Below are positions 45,589 through 54,772 of a stretch of 64,000 bases of DNA, in pieces. This DNA comes from Advenella mandrilli. GTDB taxonomy: Bacteria > Pseudomonadota > Gammaproteobacteria > Burkholderiales > Burkholderiaceae_B. Where the stretch lies: assembly GCF_016595155.1 (NCBI RefSeq), contig NZ_JAENGP010000001.1, positions 62,001-126,000 on the forward strand, written 5' to 3'. The position numbers and the translations under genes were made by a program. Below the pieces are notes generated by a model. That model saw nothing but the letters and a program-made list of their open reading frames with translations, did not search any database and was not told the origin of the DNA. How positions within the stretch are numbered: position 1 is the stretch's first letter; each line of letters starts with the position of its first letter.

Positions 45589-47559
45589 ATGAAGATGAAC
45601 GACATTCCCGTTCAGGGACAGTTGCACCTGGAACATTTGTTCAAACCGGTGAGTTTAGGTAATGTTCAAGCCAGAAACCGGGTATCCCTGGTGGCCACAT
45701 TAACCAATTACGCAGAAAACCATTTGATTACGCCTAAATGGACTTCGTTTCTGGTGGAGCGTGCCAAAGGGGGCGTGGGTACGCTGATTACCGAATTGAT
45801 TGCCACTGATCCGGCAGCGCTTGCGCATGGCGGAATCGTGATTGGCTATGATGACCGTAACCAGGAAGGATTTAAACGCACGGCCGCCGAGGTCAGGGAG
45901 GCGGGAGGCCTGCTGCTTGGTCAGCTGTGGCATCCGGGTCGGCAGCAATTATGGGCGCCAGTGCGTTCACCCAAAGGTATTTCAGAAAAACCGGATGCAT
46001 TTAGCTGGACAGTGCCGCATGTGATGTCAACCGGAGATCTGCGCGAGTTGATTAATCGTTTTGTGGAAGTTGCGCAGCGCTTGTATCGTGCCGGGTTTAA
46101 TGGCGTAGAGCTGCATGGTGCGCACGGATATTTGCTGACCCAACTTTTGTCTCCCTGGTCCAATGATCGTGATGATGAGTTTGGTGGTTCGGTTGAGAAC
46201 CGTACCCGTTTCATTCGTGAAATCGCACAGGGTATACGTGAAACATGTGGCGCGGACTTTATTGTTGGCTTGAAAATGCCGGGTGATGAAGGGGTGAGGC
46301 CAGGCATTGATCCCGAAGAGTCACGTAAAATCGCGGAACGGATTAATGTGGATAATTTGCTTGATTATCTGGCGATCAGTCAAGGTAACTTCAGTTTGAG
46401 TCTTGAAAACCATGTACCTGATATTTATTTCAATGAAGCGCACTTCAAGGATCTGGCGGCTGGATTGCGTCCCCATGTGAATCCTTTACCTTTAATGAGT
46501 GTAGGCAGGATTACTCGCCCTGAGTTGGCTGAACAGTTGATTGGTGATGGGGTTTGTGACATGGTGGGCTTGTCAAGAGCATTGATGGCTGATGCGAATT
46601 GGGTCAAAAAAGCAGAGCAGGGGCAATTTGATGATATCCGTCCTGCTACTTATTCAAATTTTTCCTGGGGAATGACACAGGCAGGTCAACCCATACTTGA
46701 AGAAAATAACCCTGAAATGGGAGAGTCGGGGGAATCCGGTTGGCAACCGGGTAAATCCAGCCAGCCAAAAAAAGTGTCAGTGGTTGGTTCTGGTCCGGCT
46801 GGACTTGAAGCTGCATGGGTGCTGGCGGCACGAGGCCATAAAGTGACGCTTTATGGGAAAAGTCATGTGGCAGGTGGCGCCTTACGCTTGATATCAACGC
46901 TGCCAACGCAGGTCCAGCAGAAAAAAATTATTGATTGGCAGGTGCGACAGGCAGAAAAATACGGCGTTGAGTTTCAGATGGGAGAGGAAGTCAAGACCGA
47001 GCATATTATTAAAGCTTCACCTGAGGTGGTTGTTTTGGCAACGGGTTCGGTACAAAGCACCCCTGAGGGCCTGGAAGGTAAAGGCCTGTCACTTAAAGAG
47101 GCCATGGAGCATGGCTTGACAATTCAAACTGGCAAAACCATCGTTCTTTATGACTTGGATCAGACAGCTGCTACCTATGCAGCAGCGGATAGTCTTTCCG
47201 AGCGGAATAAAGTAATTTTAGTTACGCCGCGCTCAGAGTTTGCCAAAGGTGTCAACTATTGCAGCCAGATTGGCGTTATGCGCAGACTATATGGCTCGGG
47301 TGTGACATTGATTCCTGCAACAGAAATTGTTGATTTCAAAGATTCAGCCATTGTGCTAAGGAATGTCTATACCGGTATAGAGCAAACTCATGAGAATGTT
47401 GATTATTTGTTGTGGTCTAGTCCCAGAAAAGCTAATTCAAGCTTAATCAGGGAGCTTGTTCGGGAAGGTATTCAGGCAACGTTGATTGGAGATTGCATGT
47501 CACCAAGAAACCTGTTGTGTGCCATCCATGAGGGCAGGGCTTTGGCTATGAGTCTGTAA
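45589..47559 (+). CDS. Old-yellow-enzyme / 2,4-dienoyl-CoA reductase-like flavoprotein lacking the Fe-S cysteines
   Basis: A 656-residue protein with an N-terminal FMN TIM barrel (VELHGAHGYLLTQLLSPWSN, EFGGSVENRTRF) and a C-terminal FAD/NAD(P) domain (VSVVGSGPAGLEAAWVLAARGHKV). Relatives carry a [4Fe-4S] cluster between the two domains, with four cysteines after an RPC motif. Here that segment reads RPATYSNFSWGMTQAGQPIL and holds no cysteine at all. Electron flow between FAD and FMN must therefore differ, or the enzyme works without the second flavin. It ends the SDR/VOC run. Confidence 0.86.
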   Translation: MKMNDIPVQGQLHLEHLFKPVSLGNVQARNRVSLVATLTNYAENHLITPKWTSFLVERAKGGVGTLITELIATDPAALAHGGIVIGYDDRNQEGFKRTAAEVREAGGLLLGQLWHPGRQQLWAPVRSPKGISEKPDAFSWTVPHVMSTGDLRELINRFVEVAQRLYRAGFNGVELHGAHGYLLTQLLSPWSNDRDDEFGGSVENRTRFIREIAQGIRETCGADFIVGLKMPGDEGVRPGIDPEESRKIAERINVDNLLDYLAISQGNFSLSLENHVPDIYFNEAHFKDLAAGLRPHVNPLPLMSVGRITRPELAEQLIGDGVCDMVGLSRALMADANWVKKAEQGQFDDIRPATYSNFSWGMTQAGQPILEENNPEMGESGESGWQPGKSSQPKKVSVVGSGPAGLEAAWVLAARGHKVTLYGKSHVAGGALRLISTLPTQVQQKKIIDWQVRQAEKYGVEFQMGEEVKTEHIIKASPEVVVLATGSVQSTPEGLEGKGLSLKEAMEHGLTIQTGKTIVLYDLDQTAATYAAADSLSERNKVILVTPRSEFAKGVNYCSQIGVMRRLYGSGVTLIPATEIVDFKDSAIVLRNVYTGIEQTHENVDYLLWSSPRKANSSLIRELVREGIQATLIGDCMSPRNLLCAIHEGRALAMSL

Positions 47560-47569
47560 GGGGCAACTG

Positions 47570-48505
47570 TTACGGCTTGATGGAAAGCATTTCATCAGTA
47601 GGGCGCCAGTAATCCGAGGCGGCAAGTTTCTTAACTTCCAGTTTTATAAGATCGGCAACAATTCTTGCTGCCCGGGTTGGTGTGCGTTGTGTGGATGTAG
47701 CCAAATGAATGGTTCTTGAGAATATCGGGTCAGTAATTCTTGAAACTTGAATTGTTTGGTTGAGCAGGTTTGTACGGATTGAGCCATAGGGAAGAATGGT
47801 GTGGCCAATGCCCGCTTCAACTCCCCTGATCAGGTTTTGAAGGCTGTCAATTTCTGCAATCGGAGTGAGATGAAAACCCAGTTTTCCGGTATAGGTATCA
47901 ATTAACAGGCGCATTTTACTGTTTTGTCCCGTTAGCAGAAACGGCAGGTTTTTAAGTTCTTTTCCCCTGGTACTGATGGTTACTGTACTACCAGGTGGTG
48001 AAACCAGTAGCAGATCTTCTTTGGTGAGGTTTTCATGTGTAACGGTATCGTTTTTATAAATGTCAAATACAACAGCCATGTCAAGTCGGCCTGTATTCAG
48101 CCATTCATGGACATAACCGCTAATACCTTCAATTACCTGGATTTTGATCAAGGGGTATTGTTCACGCAAATGTTTCAACACAGGAATCGTAAGACTTGCC
48201 CCGATGGCCGAGGACAGTCCAATGCATACATTGCCTGCCGGATTGTTTTGCATGCCCTTGACTTCATCAATCGCTTCATTCAGCAAGCTGTCCAATTGTC
48301 TGGCATAGGAAAGGAATTTTTCACCTTCGGGCGTCAATTGGACTCCACGCCCATTCCGGTAAAGCAGACGCACACCAAGATCGGCTTCCAGTTCGATGAC
48401 ATATTTGCTTAGCAAAGATTGGGAAACGGATAAATGAACAGCTGCCCTGGAAAAATTATGATATTGGGCAATCAGGGTAAATGCCTGGATTTTTTTCAGA
48501 TTCAT
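47570..48505 (-). CDS. LysR-family regulator
   Basis: A 311-residue LysR protein with the helix-turn-helix in FTLIAQYHNFSRAAVHLSVS and LLSKYVIELEADLGVRLLYR, plus an effector domain. It is convergent with the flavoprotein gene (10 bp gap) and divergent from the ABM-fold gene across 175 bp, so it probably controls the ABM/Bug pair. Confidence 0.87.
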   Translation of the reverse strand: MNLKKIQAFTLIAQYHNFSRAAVHLSVSQSLLSKYVIELEADLGVRLLYRNGRGVQLTPEGEKFLSYARQLDSLLNEAIDEVKGMQNNPAGNVCIGLSSAIGASLTIPVLKHLREQYPLIKIQVIEGISGYVHEWLNTGRLDMAVVFDIYKNDTVTHENLTKEDLLLVSPPGSTVTISTRGKELKNLPFLLTGQNSKMRLLIDTYTGKLGFHLTPIAEIDSLQNLIRGVEAGIGHTILPYGSIRTNLLNQTIQVSRITDPIFSRTIHLATSTQRTPTRAARIVADLIKLEVKKLAASDYWRPTDEMLSIKP

Positions 48506-48680
48506 GATAATTACGCGACAGGAGCGGGCATAAAAGCAGAGTCACCCAGTAGGACCCATGATATATGCAAAATGGAGGCATTCAAATAGGGAGGAAGCCG
48601 GATTTTTATTAATTTTATGATGGATTTTATAAAAAATAGCTTTAAAAATGCAAGAAACAGTTAATTTAAGGAGATTAAAC

Positions 48681-48977
48681 ATGTTTGGACCTGGATATTA
48701 TGTGACGGCTCAACTTAAGACAAAAGAAGGGGTAAAGCCAGAGGTGTTGCGAGATGCATTGGAAGAACTGTGTGCAGAGAGTCTGAAAGAACCCGGATGT
48801 AGTGTTTTTTTCAGTTATCAGGACAGCGATAATCCTGCACATTTCGTTTTGTGGGAGCGTTTTGAGAACGAGGAGGCTTTTAAGGCGCATGAACAGGAAG
48901 TGCATACAAAAAAATATGGTGCACTTGGTCTGTCTGAAATAGTTAATGTCATACGTTCAAGCAAGGTTTTTGCCTGA
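48681..48977 (+). CDS. ABM-fold (antibiotic biosynthesis monooxygenase-like) small protein
   Basis: A 98-residue dimeric alpha-beta barrel protein starting MFGPGYYVTAQL, chosen because AGGAG lies 7 bp before. EPGCSVFFSYQDSDNPAHF and WERFENEEAFKAHEQEVHTKK are the core ABM pattern. Members include quinol monooxygenases and heme-degrading enzymes as well as simple isomerases; no cofactor is evident. It lies 52 bp before a Bug gene. Confidence 0.82.
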   Translation: MFGPGYYVTAQLKTKEGVKPEVLRDALEELCAESLKEPGCSVFFSYQDSDNPAHFVLWERFENEEAFKAHEQEVHTKKYGALGLSEIVNVIRSSKVFA

Positions 48978-49029
48978 AAATAAAGTGTATTGATTGAAAA
49001 AATTATTAAAATGATATTGGAGACAAATA

Positions 49030-50007
49030 ATGAAATTGCTAAAAAAAGTTATTCTACCTGTTGCCTTGGGTGTTTTTTCGGTAAATGCCAGTGCGGAAAA
49101 CACTTACCCGACCAAGCCGGTTTCTATGGTGGTTCCCTATTCTGCCGGACAGATTGATGTTTTTACACGTGCTTTGGCAAAGGGATTGTCTGAGGAATGG
49201 AAACAACCGCTTATTGTGGAAAATCGGGGAGGAGCGAATGAGGCGATTGGGTCCGAATATGTAACCAGGGCTGCTCCGGATGGATATACGATTCTTATTG
49301 CGACTGAGGCGGCCTATACCTTGAATCCGATGTTGTTCAAGAAAATGACGCATGATCCCGAAAAGCAACTGGCGCCAGTGACTATGGTTGCCAAAGCGCC
49401 ATTTGTGGTAGTCGTGCCGGCATCTTCAAAAGCCAATACCATGCAAGAGTTTATTGCGATGGCCAAAGAAAGAAGCAAGACTGACCCGATCCGTTACGGC
49501 TCTTCAGGGGTTGGTGGTGTTAATCATTTACCTTATATTACCTTGTCAGCCCAACATAATCTTGAGATGATTCACGTGCCTTATAAAGGTGGTGCCGCCG
49601 TGTTGCAGGACGTGATGGCGGGGCATGTTGAAAGTGCAATGTTGGGCGCCGGTATTGTGTCGCAAAATCTGAAAAGCGGGCATATGAAAGCGCTGGCTGT
49701 TTCGGCTGATGAAAGGTTGAAAGAGTTGCCGGATGTACCTACTTTCAAGGAATTGGGCTTGCCGGATATTCAGGCTAATTATTATTTGGGATTGGCGGTG
49801 CCGACAGGTACGCCTCAAGCAGTTATCGATAAAATTGCGGAAACAACCAAAAAGGTTATTTTGACCAAAGAGTTTAAAAGTACCTATCTGGATCCCTTTG
49901 GTTTTACGGCGATAGGGTCAGGCCCCAAGGAGTTGGCTACCTATCAGCAAAAGGATAAAGCGATGCAATCTGTCCGGATTAAAGCGTCTGGCGTAAGGTT
50001 TGATTAG
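49030..50007 (+). CDS. Bug-family periplasmic solute-binding protein 5, variant ligand loop
   Basis: A 325-residue secreted protein with a signal peptide ending NASA near residue 22. The ligand loop reads VPYSAGQIDVFTRAL, without the Gly-Gly pair that the four other Bug proteins of the window have (PGGxxD or AGGxxD). This suggests an altered carboxylate pocket. GGAGAC precedes the ATG. It follows the ABM-fold gene and is probably regulated by the divergent LysR. Confidence 0.86.
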   Translation: MKLLKKVILPVALGVFSVNASAENTYPTKPVSMVVPYSAGQIDVFTRALAKGLSEEWKQPLIVENRGGANEAIGSEYVTRAAPDGYTILIATEAAYTLNPMLFKKMTHDPEKQLAPVTMVAKAPFVVVVPASSKANTMQEFIAMAKERSKTDPIRYGSSGVGGVNHLPYITLSAQHNLEMIHVPYKGGAAVLQDVMAGHVESAMLGAGIVSQNLKSGHMKALAVSADERLKELPDVPTFKELGLPDIQANYYLGLAVPTGTPQAVIDKIAETTKKVILTKEFKSTYLDPFGFTAIGSGPKELATYQQKDKAMQSVRIKASGVRFD

Positions 50008-50034
50008 AACAGGCTCAAATAATAATAAGCCCTG

Positions 50035-50074
50035 TGTCAGGACAGATGAGTTGTTTTTGGCTGCTGTCCTGACA
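50035..50074. repeat. Inverted repeat between convergent genes
   Basis: TGTCAGGACAG (50035-50045) and CTGTCCTGACA (50064-50074) form a perfect 11-bp stem with an 18-base T-rich loop. No T-run follows, but it lies between two convergent genes and may help end transcripts. Confidence 0.5.
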
Positions 50075-50105
50075 TAGGTGATTTTGAAACTGGCCTGAGT
50101 TTAAG

Positions 50106-50444
50106 TCAGTTTTTCAGGCATTGCTGGCTGATTTTTGTAAAAACGTCATCCAGTTCTTTGCGCTCTGCACTTTGGTCATTGGTGGTAATCATCTTTTCGT
50201 AAAGTTTCATTTTTTCCAGCGGCAGTGCTTTCTCGGTTTCATTGGTGAAGCATTCACAGATGGTACGACCTTCTTCCTGGGTGTATTGGCCTGCGCTTGA
50301 TGATGCGTAGCTGCTAATACATTGATTGGTCATGTTGGTCCTGACTTCTTCGGGGTAGGGCGTCAATTCAGTTTTTTTGTCACAGCCAGCCAATGCCGCT
50401 GCACTTGCTAATATCAGGCTTAATAGAATGTGTTTTTTTTGCAT
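50106..50444 (-). CDS. Small lipoprotein of unknown function
   Basis: A 112-residue protein with a lipoprotein signal: basic start MQKKHILLSL, a hydrophobic core and lipobox LAGC, with Cys20 lipidated. Asp follows the Cys, which in enterics favours inner-membrane retention. The rest is hydrophilic with two further cysteines (NQCISSYASS, TICECF) and a last one near the C-terminus (SQQCLKN). I do not recognise the family. Confidence 0.72.
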   Translation of the reverse strand: MQKKHILLSLILASAAALAGCDKKTELTPYPEEVRTNMTNQCISSYASSSAGQYTQEEGRTICECFTNETEKALPLEKMKLYEKMITTNDQSAERKELDDVFTKISQQCLKN

Positions 50445-50613
50445 GATGACTCTTGTCGGGTTGTTTTAGACAAAAAGAGTGTAACTCATTGTTTATGTAC
50501 AGACTATGTTTATGTGTGCGTTTGCTGGCAATTCAGGAGGTTTGTGTTATTGCCCAAAGAGGGGGGCATGGTTGTTGTGCTGCCTGGCTGCTTGCTGAAT
50601 AGATATAGGCAGT

Positions 50614-50645
50614 AAAAAAGCCACTTCATAAGAAGTGGCTTTTTT
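50614..50645. terminator. Terminator of the tRNA-Arg pair
   Basis: A perfect 14-bp stem around GCCACTTC/GAAGTGGC with A-run and T-run arms. It follows the leftward tRNA-Arg genes and can act in both directions. Confidence 0.9.
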
Positions 50646-50653
50646 GGGAATGC

Positions 50654-50731
50654 TGGTGCGCCCGGCAGGAATTGAACCCACGACCCCTTGGTTCGTAGCC
50701 AAGTACTCTAATCCAACTGAGCTACGGGCGC
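50654..50731 (-). tRNA. tRNA-Arg (anticodon ACG), copy 2 in the transcript
   Basis: A full cloverleaf: acceptor GCGCCCG with CGGGCGC, anticodon stem CTTGG/CCAAG around the loop CTACGAA, T-arm with GGTTCAATTCC, and encoded CCA. A34 would be changed to inosine, reading CGU, CGC and CGA. It is identical to the copy 92 bp to the right. Confidence 0.96.
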
Positions 50732-50745
50732 GTTTTTAAAGATTT

Positions 50746-50823
50746 TGGTGCGCCCGGCAGGAATTGAACCCACGACCCCTTGGTTCGTAGCCAAGTACTC
50801 TAATCCAACTGAGCTACGGGCGC
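50746..50823 (-). tRNA. tRNA-Arg (anticodon ACG), copy 1 in the transcript
   Basis: The same 78-nt sequence as the neighbouring copy, with 14 bp between them. Both are read leftwards from one promoter, so this is a recent tandem duplication or a dose-raising pair. Confidence 0.96.
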
Positions 50824-50839
50824 ATCTTTAAAGAAAGCT

Positions 50840-50868
50840 ATTATGACTAATTTTTAAAGGATAAGCAA
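50840..50868 (-). promoter_or_regulatory. Sigma-70 promoter of the tRNA-Arg pair
   Basis: Read on the minus strand, TTGCTT (50868-50863) and CATAAT (50845-50840) are spaced by 17 bp. The start is expected near 50833, about 10 nt before the first tRNA. Confidence 0.65.
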
Positions 50869-51129
50869 GAGATTTATTGGGGGGATAGAAAATAACAGGG
50901 AAAATACGGTTTTTTTGTATGGTTGTTGTTTTTTTGTTTTATTTTCACAACGAATTGAAAAAAACATTGTTAATTTCAGGCTCGCAGAAAAATTGGGCAA
51001 ATATCGCACTATTGAACTGTTTTAGCGGTCATTCTTGTAAATGCCACGGGCGGCCCATACAATGACAGACAATCAAATGCACAAATACTTTTGTGCCGTA
51101 TCAAACATTAATCCAAGAATCCAATAATA
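50869..51129. other. Intergenic stretch before the MFS gene
   Basis: No ORF or RNA gene is recognised. It is AT-rich near the tRNA end and more balanced near the MFS gene. The MFS ATG has no good ribosome-binding site. Confidence 0.3.
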
Positions 51130-52344
51130 ATGCAAATCCTTCCGTTGAAACAATTAAGATTGATGCTGGCTTTCCTGTTAACCGGTTTTATTCTTAGTCA
51201 GGCATATCGAACTGTTGGCGGTGTGCTTTCAGTTCCCCTCAAAAACGAATTTCAGCTTGATAATGAAACCTTAAGCAGTATTGTTGGTTCATTTCACGTT
51301 ACTTTTGGCAGCCTGCAATTGCTGATTGGTATTTGGGTTGATTGTTTCGGTATTCGCAGAACAATTCTTTCTTTCGCCCCCTTCACTGTAATTGGTGCGG
51401 TGTTGTCGGGTATGGCCACTTCACCCGGGATGTTGCTGCTTGGGCAAATCTTGCTGGGTTTGGGGTGTGCGCCGGCATTTCTGGTTTGTATTGTGCTTAT
51501 TTCCAGAAATTTTCCGGCCCAGAAGTTTGCACCCATGTATGGCATTGCGCTTGGTTTGGGCAGTATCGGGCTAATATTTACGTCTACCCCAGTGGCCATG
51601 ATTAGTGATGCGTTTGGCTGGCGCGCCTGTTTTTATATTTTGGCGGTGGGCAGCTTCCTGTCGTGGCTGCTTATTTATTTTACGGTCAAGGATATTGACG
51701 ATAGTGTTGATTTTTCTTTAAGTTTTAAGCAAAAAATGCTTAACGCCCTGCGTGCGGTCTCTGGTTATAAAGTACTGTTTAAAATGAGACACACCTGGGG
51801 TATTTTTTCGTTGCTGTTTGTCTGTTATGCCGCTTTTCTTACTCTGCGTGGCCTGTGGCTGGGGCCTTTGCTGGTAGAGCGTTTTGGGCAAAGTCTGGTG
51901 TTTGCCGGAAACCTGGCGCTGGTGCTTTCAATTATTTCCCTGTTCAGTCCTTCACTTTTTGGGCGCTTTGATCCGGGAAGCGGCAATCGTTATAAATTCC
52001 TGTGTTCTGTTCCGTGGGTAATGGTGGTTGGCTTTATTGTGCTGGCTTTCAGCTCTTCGCTGTGGGTAAGCGTGGCCTGTACCGTAGTGATTGCCATTGT
52101 AAACAGCTGCAGTGTTTGGCAAGTGGCTGATATCCGGGATATTTACCCCAAAGAAATGCAGGGAAGGGCCCTGGCTTTGGGCAATAGCGCTTTCTTTTTA
52201 GGGGTGTCATTCATGCAGTCCATCTCAGGAAATGCCCATGCCATATTGGCTATTAATGGTATGGATGTATTCGCCTCGGTCTTTTTTATGTGTGCAATTG
52301 TTATGACAGGCGGCATTGTCGGGTATATTCTGTTGCGAAGATAA
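51130..52344 (+). CDS. MFS transporter next to the Rieske/DUF1116 operon
   Basis: A 404-residue inner-membrane protein with about twelve hydrophobic segments. It has the early GxxxDxxG-like loop as IGIWVDCFGIRRT and a long central loop with KDIDDSVDFSLSFKQKM. It is read in the same direction as the LysR and catabolic genes that follow, 40 bp before the LysR start. Uptake of the operon's substrate is a reasonable guess, not shown. Confidence 0.82.
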   Translation: MQILPLKQLRLMLAFLLTGFILSQAYRTVGGVLSVPLKNEFQLDNETLSSIVGSFHVTFGSLQLLIGIWVDCFGIRRTILSFAPFTVIGAVLSGMATSPGMLLLGQILLGLGCAPAFLVCIVLISRNFPAQKFAPMYGIALGLGSIGLIFTSTPVAMISDAFGWRACFYILAVGSFLSWLLIYFTVKDIDDSVDFSLSFKQKMLNALRAVSGYKVLFKMRHTWGIFSLLFVCYAAFLTLRGLWLGPLLVERFGQSLVFAGNLALVLSIISLFSPSLFGRFDPGSGNRYKFLCSVPWVMVVGFIVLAFSSSLWVSVACTVVIAIVNSCSVWQVADIRDIYPKEMQGRALALGNSAFFLGVSFMQSISGNAHAILAINGMDVFASVFFMCAIVMTGGIVGYILLRR

Positions 52345-52384
52345 ATTCTGGCTTGAACAAAATAATCAGGAGACATTGTTTGTT

Positions 52385-53263
52385 ATGCAGGTGCCATTAT
52401 TAAATGCTTTACGAACCTTTACGGTATCGGCTCAACGGCTGAACTTTACCAAGGCGGCAGAAGATTTGCTGGTCTCTCCTTCGGCGGTCAGTCATCAAAT
52501 CAAGATTCTTGAAGAGTATTTGGGCTGCAAGCTGTTTTTACGTAAAAACCGTTCTTTGGAGTTGACCGATCAAGGGTTATTTTTATTTAATCGCCTGCAA
52601 CGGCCGTTTTATGAAATAAACCAGGCTTTAAGCGAATTGCGCATGCCGCATGGTAAAAGCCGTATCAATTTGTCGTTACGGCCATTTGTATCAAGCATGT
52701 GGTTCACCAGGCAATTGGGCAATTTGTGGTCCAAACACCCTGATATTGAAATTAATCTGATTCACAGTTTACAGGCTCCCGATTTTTTTCGGGATAACAT
52801 TAATTTTGCCATTGTTTGGGGCAAGCAGGGTGATTGGCCGCATTTGAATACCTTGCGGATTATCCCAGGTAATCTTACGCCTGTGTGCTCGCCATCTTAT
52901 TTGCAGAAGTACGGCAAAATTGAATCTGCGGTTGATGTAAACCAGCACATCCTGATTCATGAAGAAAACTATCTGGGTTGGCAGCAATGGCTTTTTAAAG
53001 CTACTGGGAAAGAGATGACGGCCACTAAAGGTTTTCATATTGATGATACCAATGTGAGAATGAATGCGGTGTTAAACGGTCAGGGTGTGATGCTGGGTTG
53101 TCCGGTATTGTTGCGTCCTTTAATTGAAAAAAAAGAAATAATCCAGTTGTTCGATGTGTATCTGGATGAATATGCCTATTTTCTGGCGTATCCCAAAGAA
53201 GCCAATTTAAGTCGGCAGGAACAGGATTTTATCGATTGGGTGGCCTCCATTGCGATTACGTAA
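52385..53263 (+). CDS. LysR-family (GcvA-like) regulator of the Rieske/DUF1116 operon
   Basis: A 292-residue regulator starting MQVPLLNALRTFTVSAQRLN; the ATG at 52385 is preferred because CAGGAGAC lies upstream and the winged helix begins at once. The recognition helix is in LLVSPSAVSHQIKILEEYLG. It has a terminator after it and lies 271 bp before the Rieske oxygenase gene on the same strand, so it likely controls that operon. Confidence 0.87.
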   Translation: MQVPLLNALRTFTVSAQRLNFTKAAEDLLVSPSAVSHQIKILEEYLGCKLFLRKNRSLELTDQGLFLFNRLQRPFYEINQALSELRMPHGKSRINLSLRPFVSSMWFTRQLGNLWSKHPDIEINLIHSLQAPDFFRDNINFAIVWGKQGDWPHLNTLRIIPGNLTPVCSPSYLQKYGKIESAVDVNQHILIHEENYLGWQQWLFKATGKEMTATKGFHIDDTNVRMNAVLNGQGVMLGCPVLLRPLIEKKEIIQLFDVYLDEYAYFLAYPKEANLSRQEQDFIDWVASIAIT

Positions 53264-53295
53264 AAATAGTAGTGTCTGATTTGACTCTTGACCGT

Positions 53296-53321
53296 ACGCC
53301 TGCGAATTAGCAGGCGTTTTT
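53296..53321 (+). terminator. Terminator after the LysR gene
   Basis: ACGCCTGC/GCAGGCGT with a 6-base loop and a TTTTT run. It separates the MFS-LysR unit from the catabolic operon. Confidence 0.85.
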
Positions 53322-53534
53322 GTTTTTCATGCCAGCATTTTTCCAAAAATAAAGAACGCCCTATAGGGACAATAAGCCCGAGGCTCAGTCTAGGGGTAAG
53401 TACGTACCTTAAAAAAATTCATCTATCCATCAAATTTGCTCAATTTTCAAAAGCGGCAATCTGTCGCATGATTAACTCCAATCGAACAAGAAACCATTTA
53501 ATGGTGTTTACATAACCTCAAAGGAGACACTGAG

Positions 53535-54758
53535 ATGAATAGAGCTGTACGTTCGCCAATTGCTATCGAAGAATTTGACTCAAGTTATTTTGAGCAGGAA
53601 ACTGATGAAGTATATGCCTTGCCACCCGCATGCTTCACATCCGAAGCGTTTTTCCAGTTTGAACTGAATGCCGTATGGAAAAAACAATGGTTCTGTGTGG
53701 GACGAGCCAGTGATATTCCCAAGGCCGGTGACTTCTTTACCTTTGATGTGGGTGATGATGCTCTGTTTGCCATCCGTACCCGCGAGGGCAAGATCAATGT
53801 GCTGTCAAATGTATGCCGCCATCGCAATATGCTGTTGCTGGAAGGTGCGGGCAATGTACGTCGTATCAGCTGCCCATTGCACGCCTGGGTATACAACATG
53901 GAAGGCGAGCTGGTGTCTGCACCGGGTTTGACCGATTCCGGTGCCGATTTCGACCCCAAGAGCGTTTGCCTGCCAAAAATACGTGCCGAGGTATGGGAAG
54001 GCTTTATTTTCATTAACTATGATGCCTTGGCGCCCGATTTGCATACCCGTCTGGGTAATCTTGGCCAGCAGCTGGCTAACTATCGCATGGCTGACCTGAA
54101 ATCCTCAGAACCATTGAAGATGGAAAGCTTCGACTGGAACTGGAAAATTTTCAATGATGAATGCTATCACTGCAGTTTCCTGCACGCATCATCCTGGGGG
54201 GCGATGTATGAAACCAATCCGGATAGGGTTGATGAGAGCGTGGCTTTTAATGATGTGCCCAATGGTATCGTGTCTTACAACTTGATTTCCACACATATTG
54301 ATGCAGCGCCCACCAATACTGGTTCCATTTTGCAGCCAGCCATGACAGGCCTGACCGATGAAGAGCGCTCACAGCTGTCATACATCACTGTCGCGCCTAA
54401 CCTCTTGCTGGTGGCCATGCCCGATAAAGTGAAGTATTTCATGTGGCTGCCAAAGAGTGCCACTCAATCAACCTATGGCGTGTCATGGATGTATCCGCAA
54501 TCTACCCTGGAGCGTGCAGATCACAAAGAAAAATTTGACCAAGAGCACGATGACCTGTACCCGGTAATGATTGAAGATCTGTTCGCCTGGCGTCGTTCAC
54601 ATATGGGCATGAAATCCAATTTTGCATCACGTGGCCGCTTGACCAATGAAGAACTGGTCATCAAACGCTTGCAAAACTGGTTGATTGATCAGTACCGAGC
54701 CGAAGACCTGAGCGTAGAAGAAGAAAGTCGTGTATTACCTATCAAAGCGGTTGCTTAA
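53535..54758 (+). CDS. Rieske non-heme iron oxygenase, alpha subunit (GbcA/CntA-like)
   Basis: A 407-residue oxygenase that probably hydroxylates or demethylates its substrate with O2. The Rieske [2Fe-2S] ligands are Cys94, His96, Cys113 and His116 (CRHR, CPLH). The mononuclear iron site begins with ECYHCSFLH (His212, His217), preceded by the bridging acid pair. This ECYHC form resembles glycine betaine and carnitine monooxygenases more than toluene or naphthalene dioxygenases. AAAGGAGA precedes the ATG. It is the first gene of a six-gene operon and has its reductase next to it; no small beta subunit is encoded. Confidence 0.9.
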   Translation: MNRAVRSPIAIEEFDSSYFEQETDEVYALPPACFTSEAFFQFELNAVWKKQWFCVGRASDIPKAGDFFTFDVGDDALFAIRTREGKINVLSNVCRHRNMLLLEGAGNVRRISCPLHAWVYNMEGELVSAPGLTDSGADFDPKSVCLPKIRAEVWEGFIFINYDALAPDLHTRLGNLGQQLANYRMADLKSSEPLKMESFDWNWKIFNDECYHCSFLHASSWGAMYETNPDRVDESVAFNDVPNGIVSYNLISTHIDAAPTNTGSILQPAMTGLTDEERSQLSYITVAPNLLLVAMPDKVKYFMWLPKSATQSTYGVSWMYPQSTLERADHKEKFDQEHDDLYPVMIEDLFAWRRSHMGMKSNFASRGRLTNEELVIKRLQNWLIDQYRAEDLSVEEESRVLPIKAVA

Positions 54759-54772
54759 GATCAAGAGGTGGC

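Noticed and set aside
53395-53420. Short palindrome around GTACGTAC before the Rieske operon
   Set aside because: Only 8 bp are perfect and such palindromes are expected by chance; kept out of the features.
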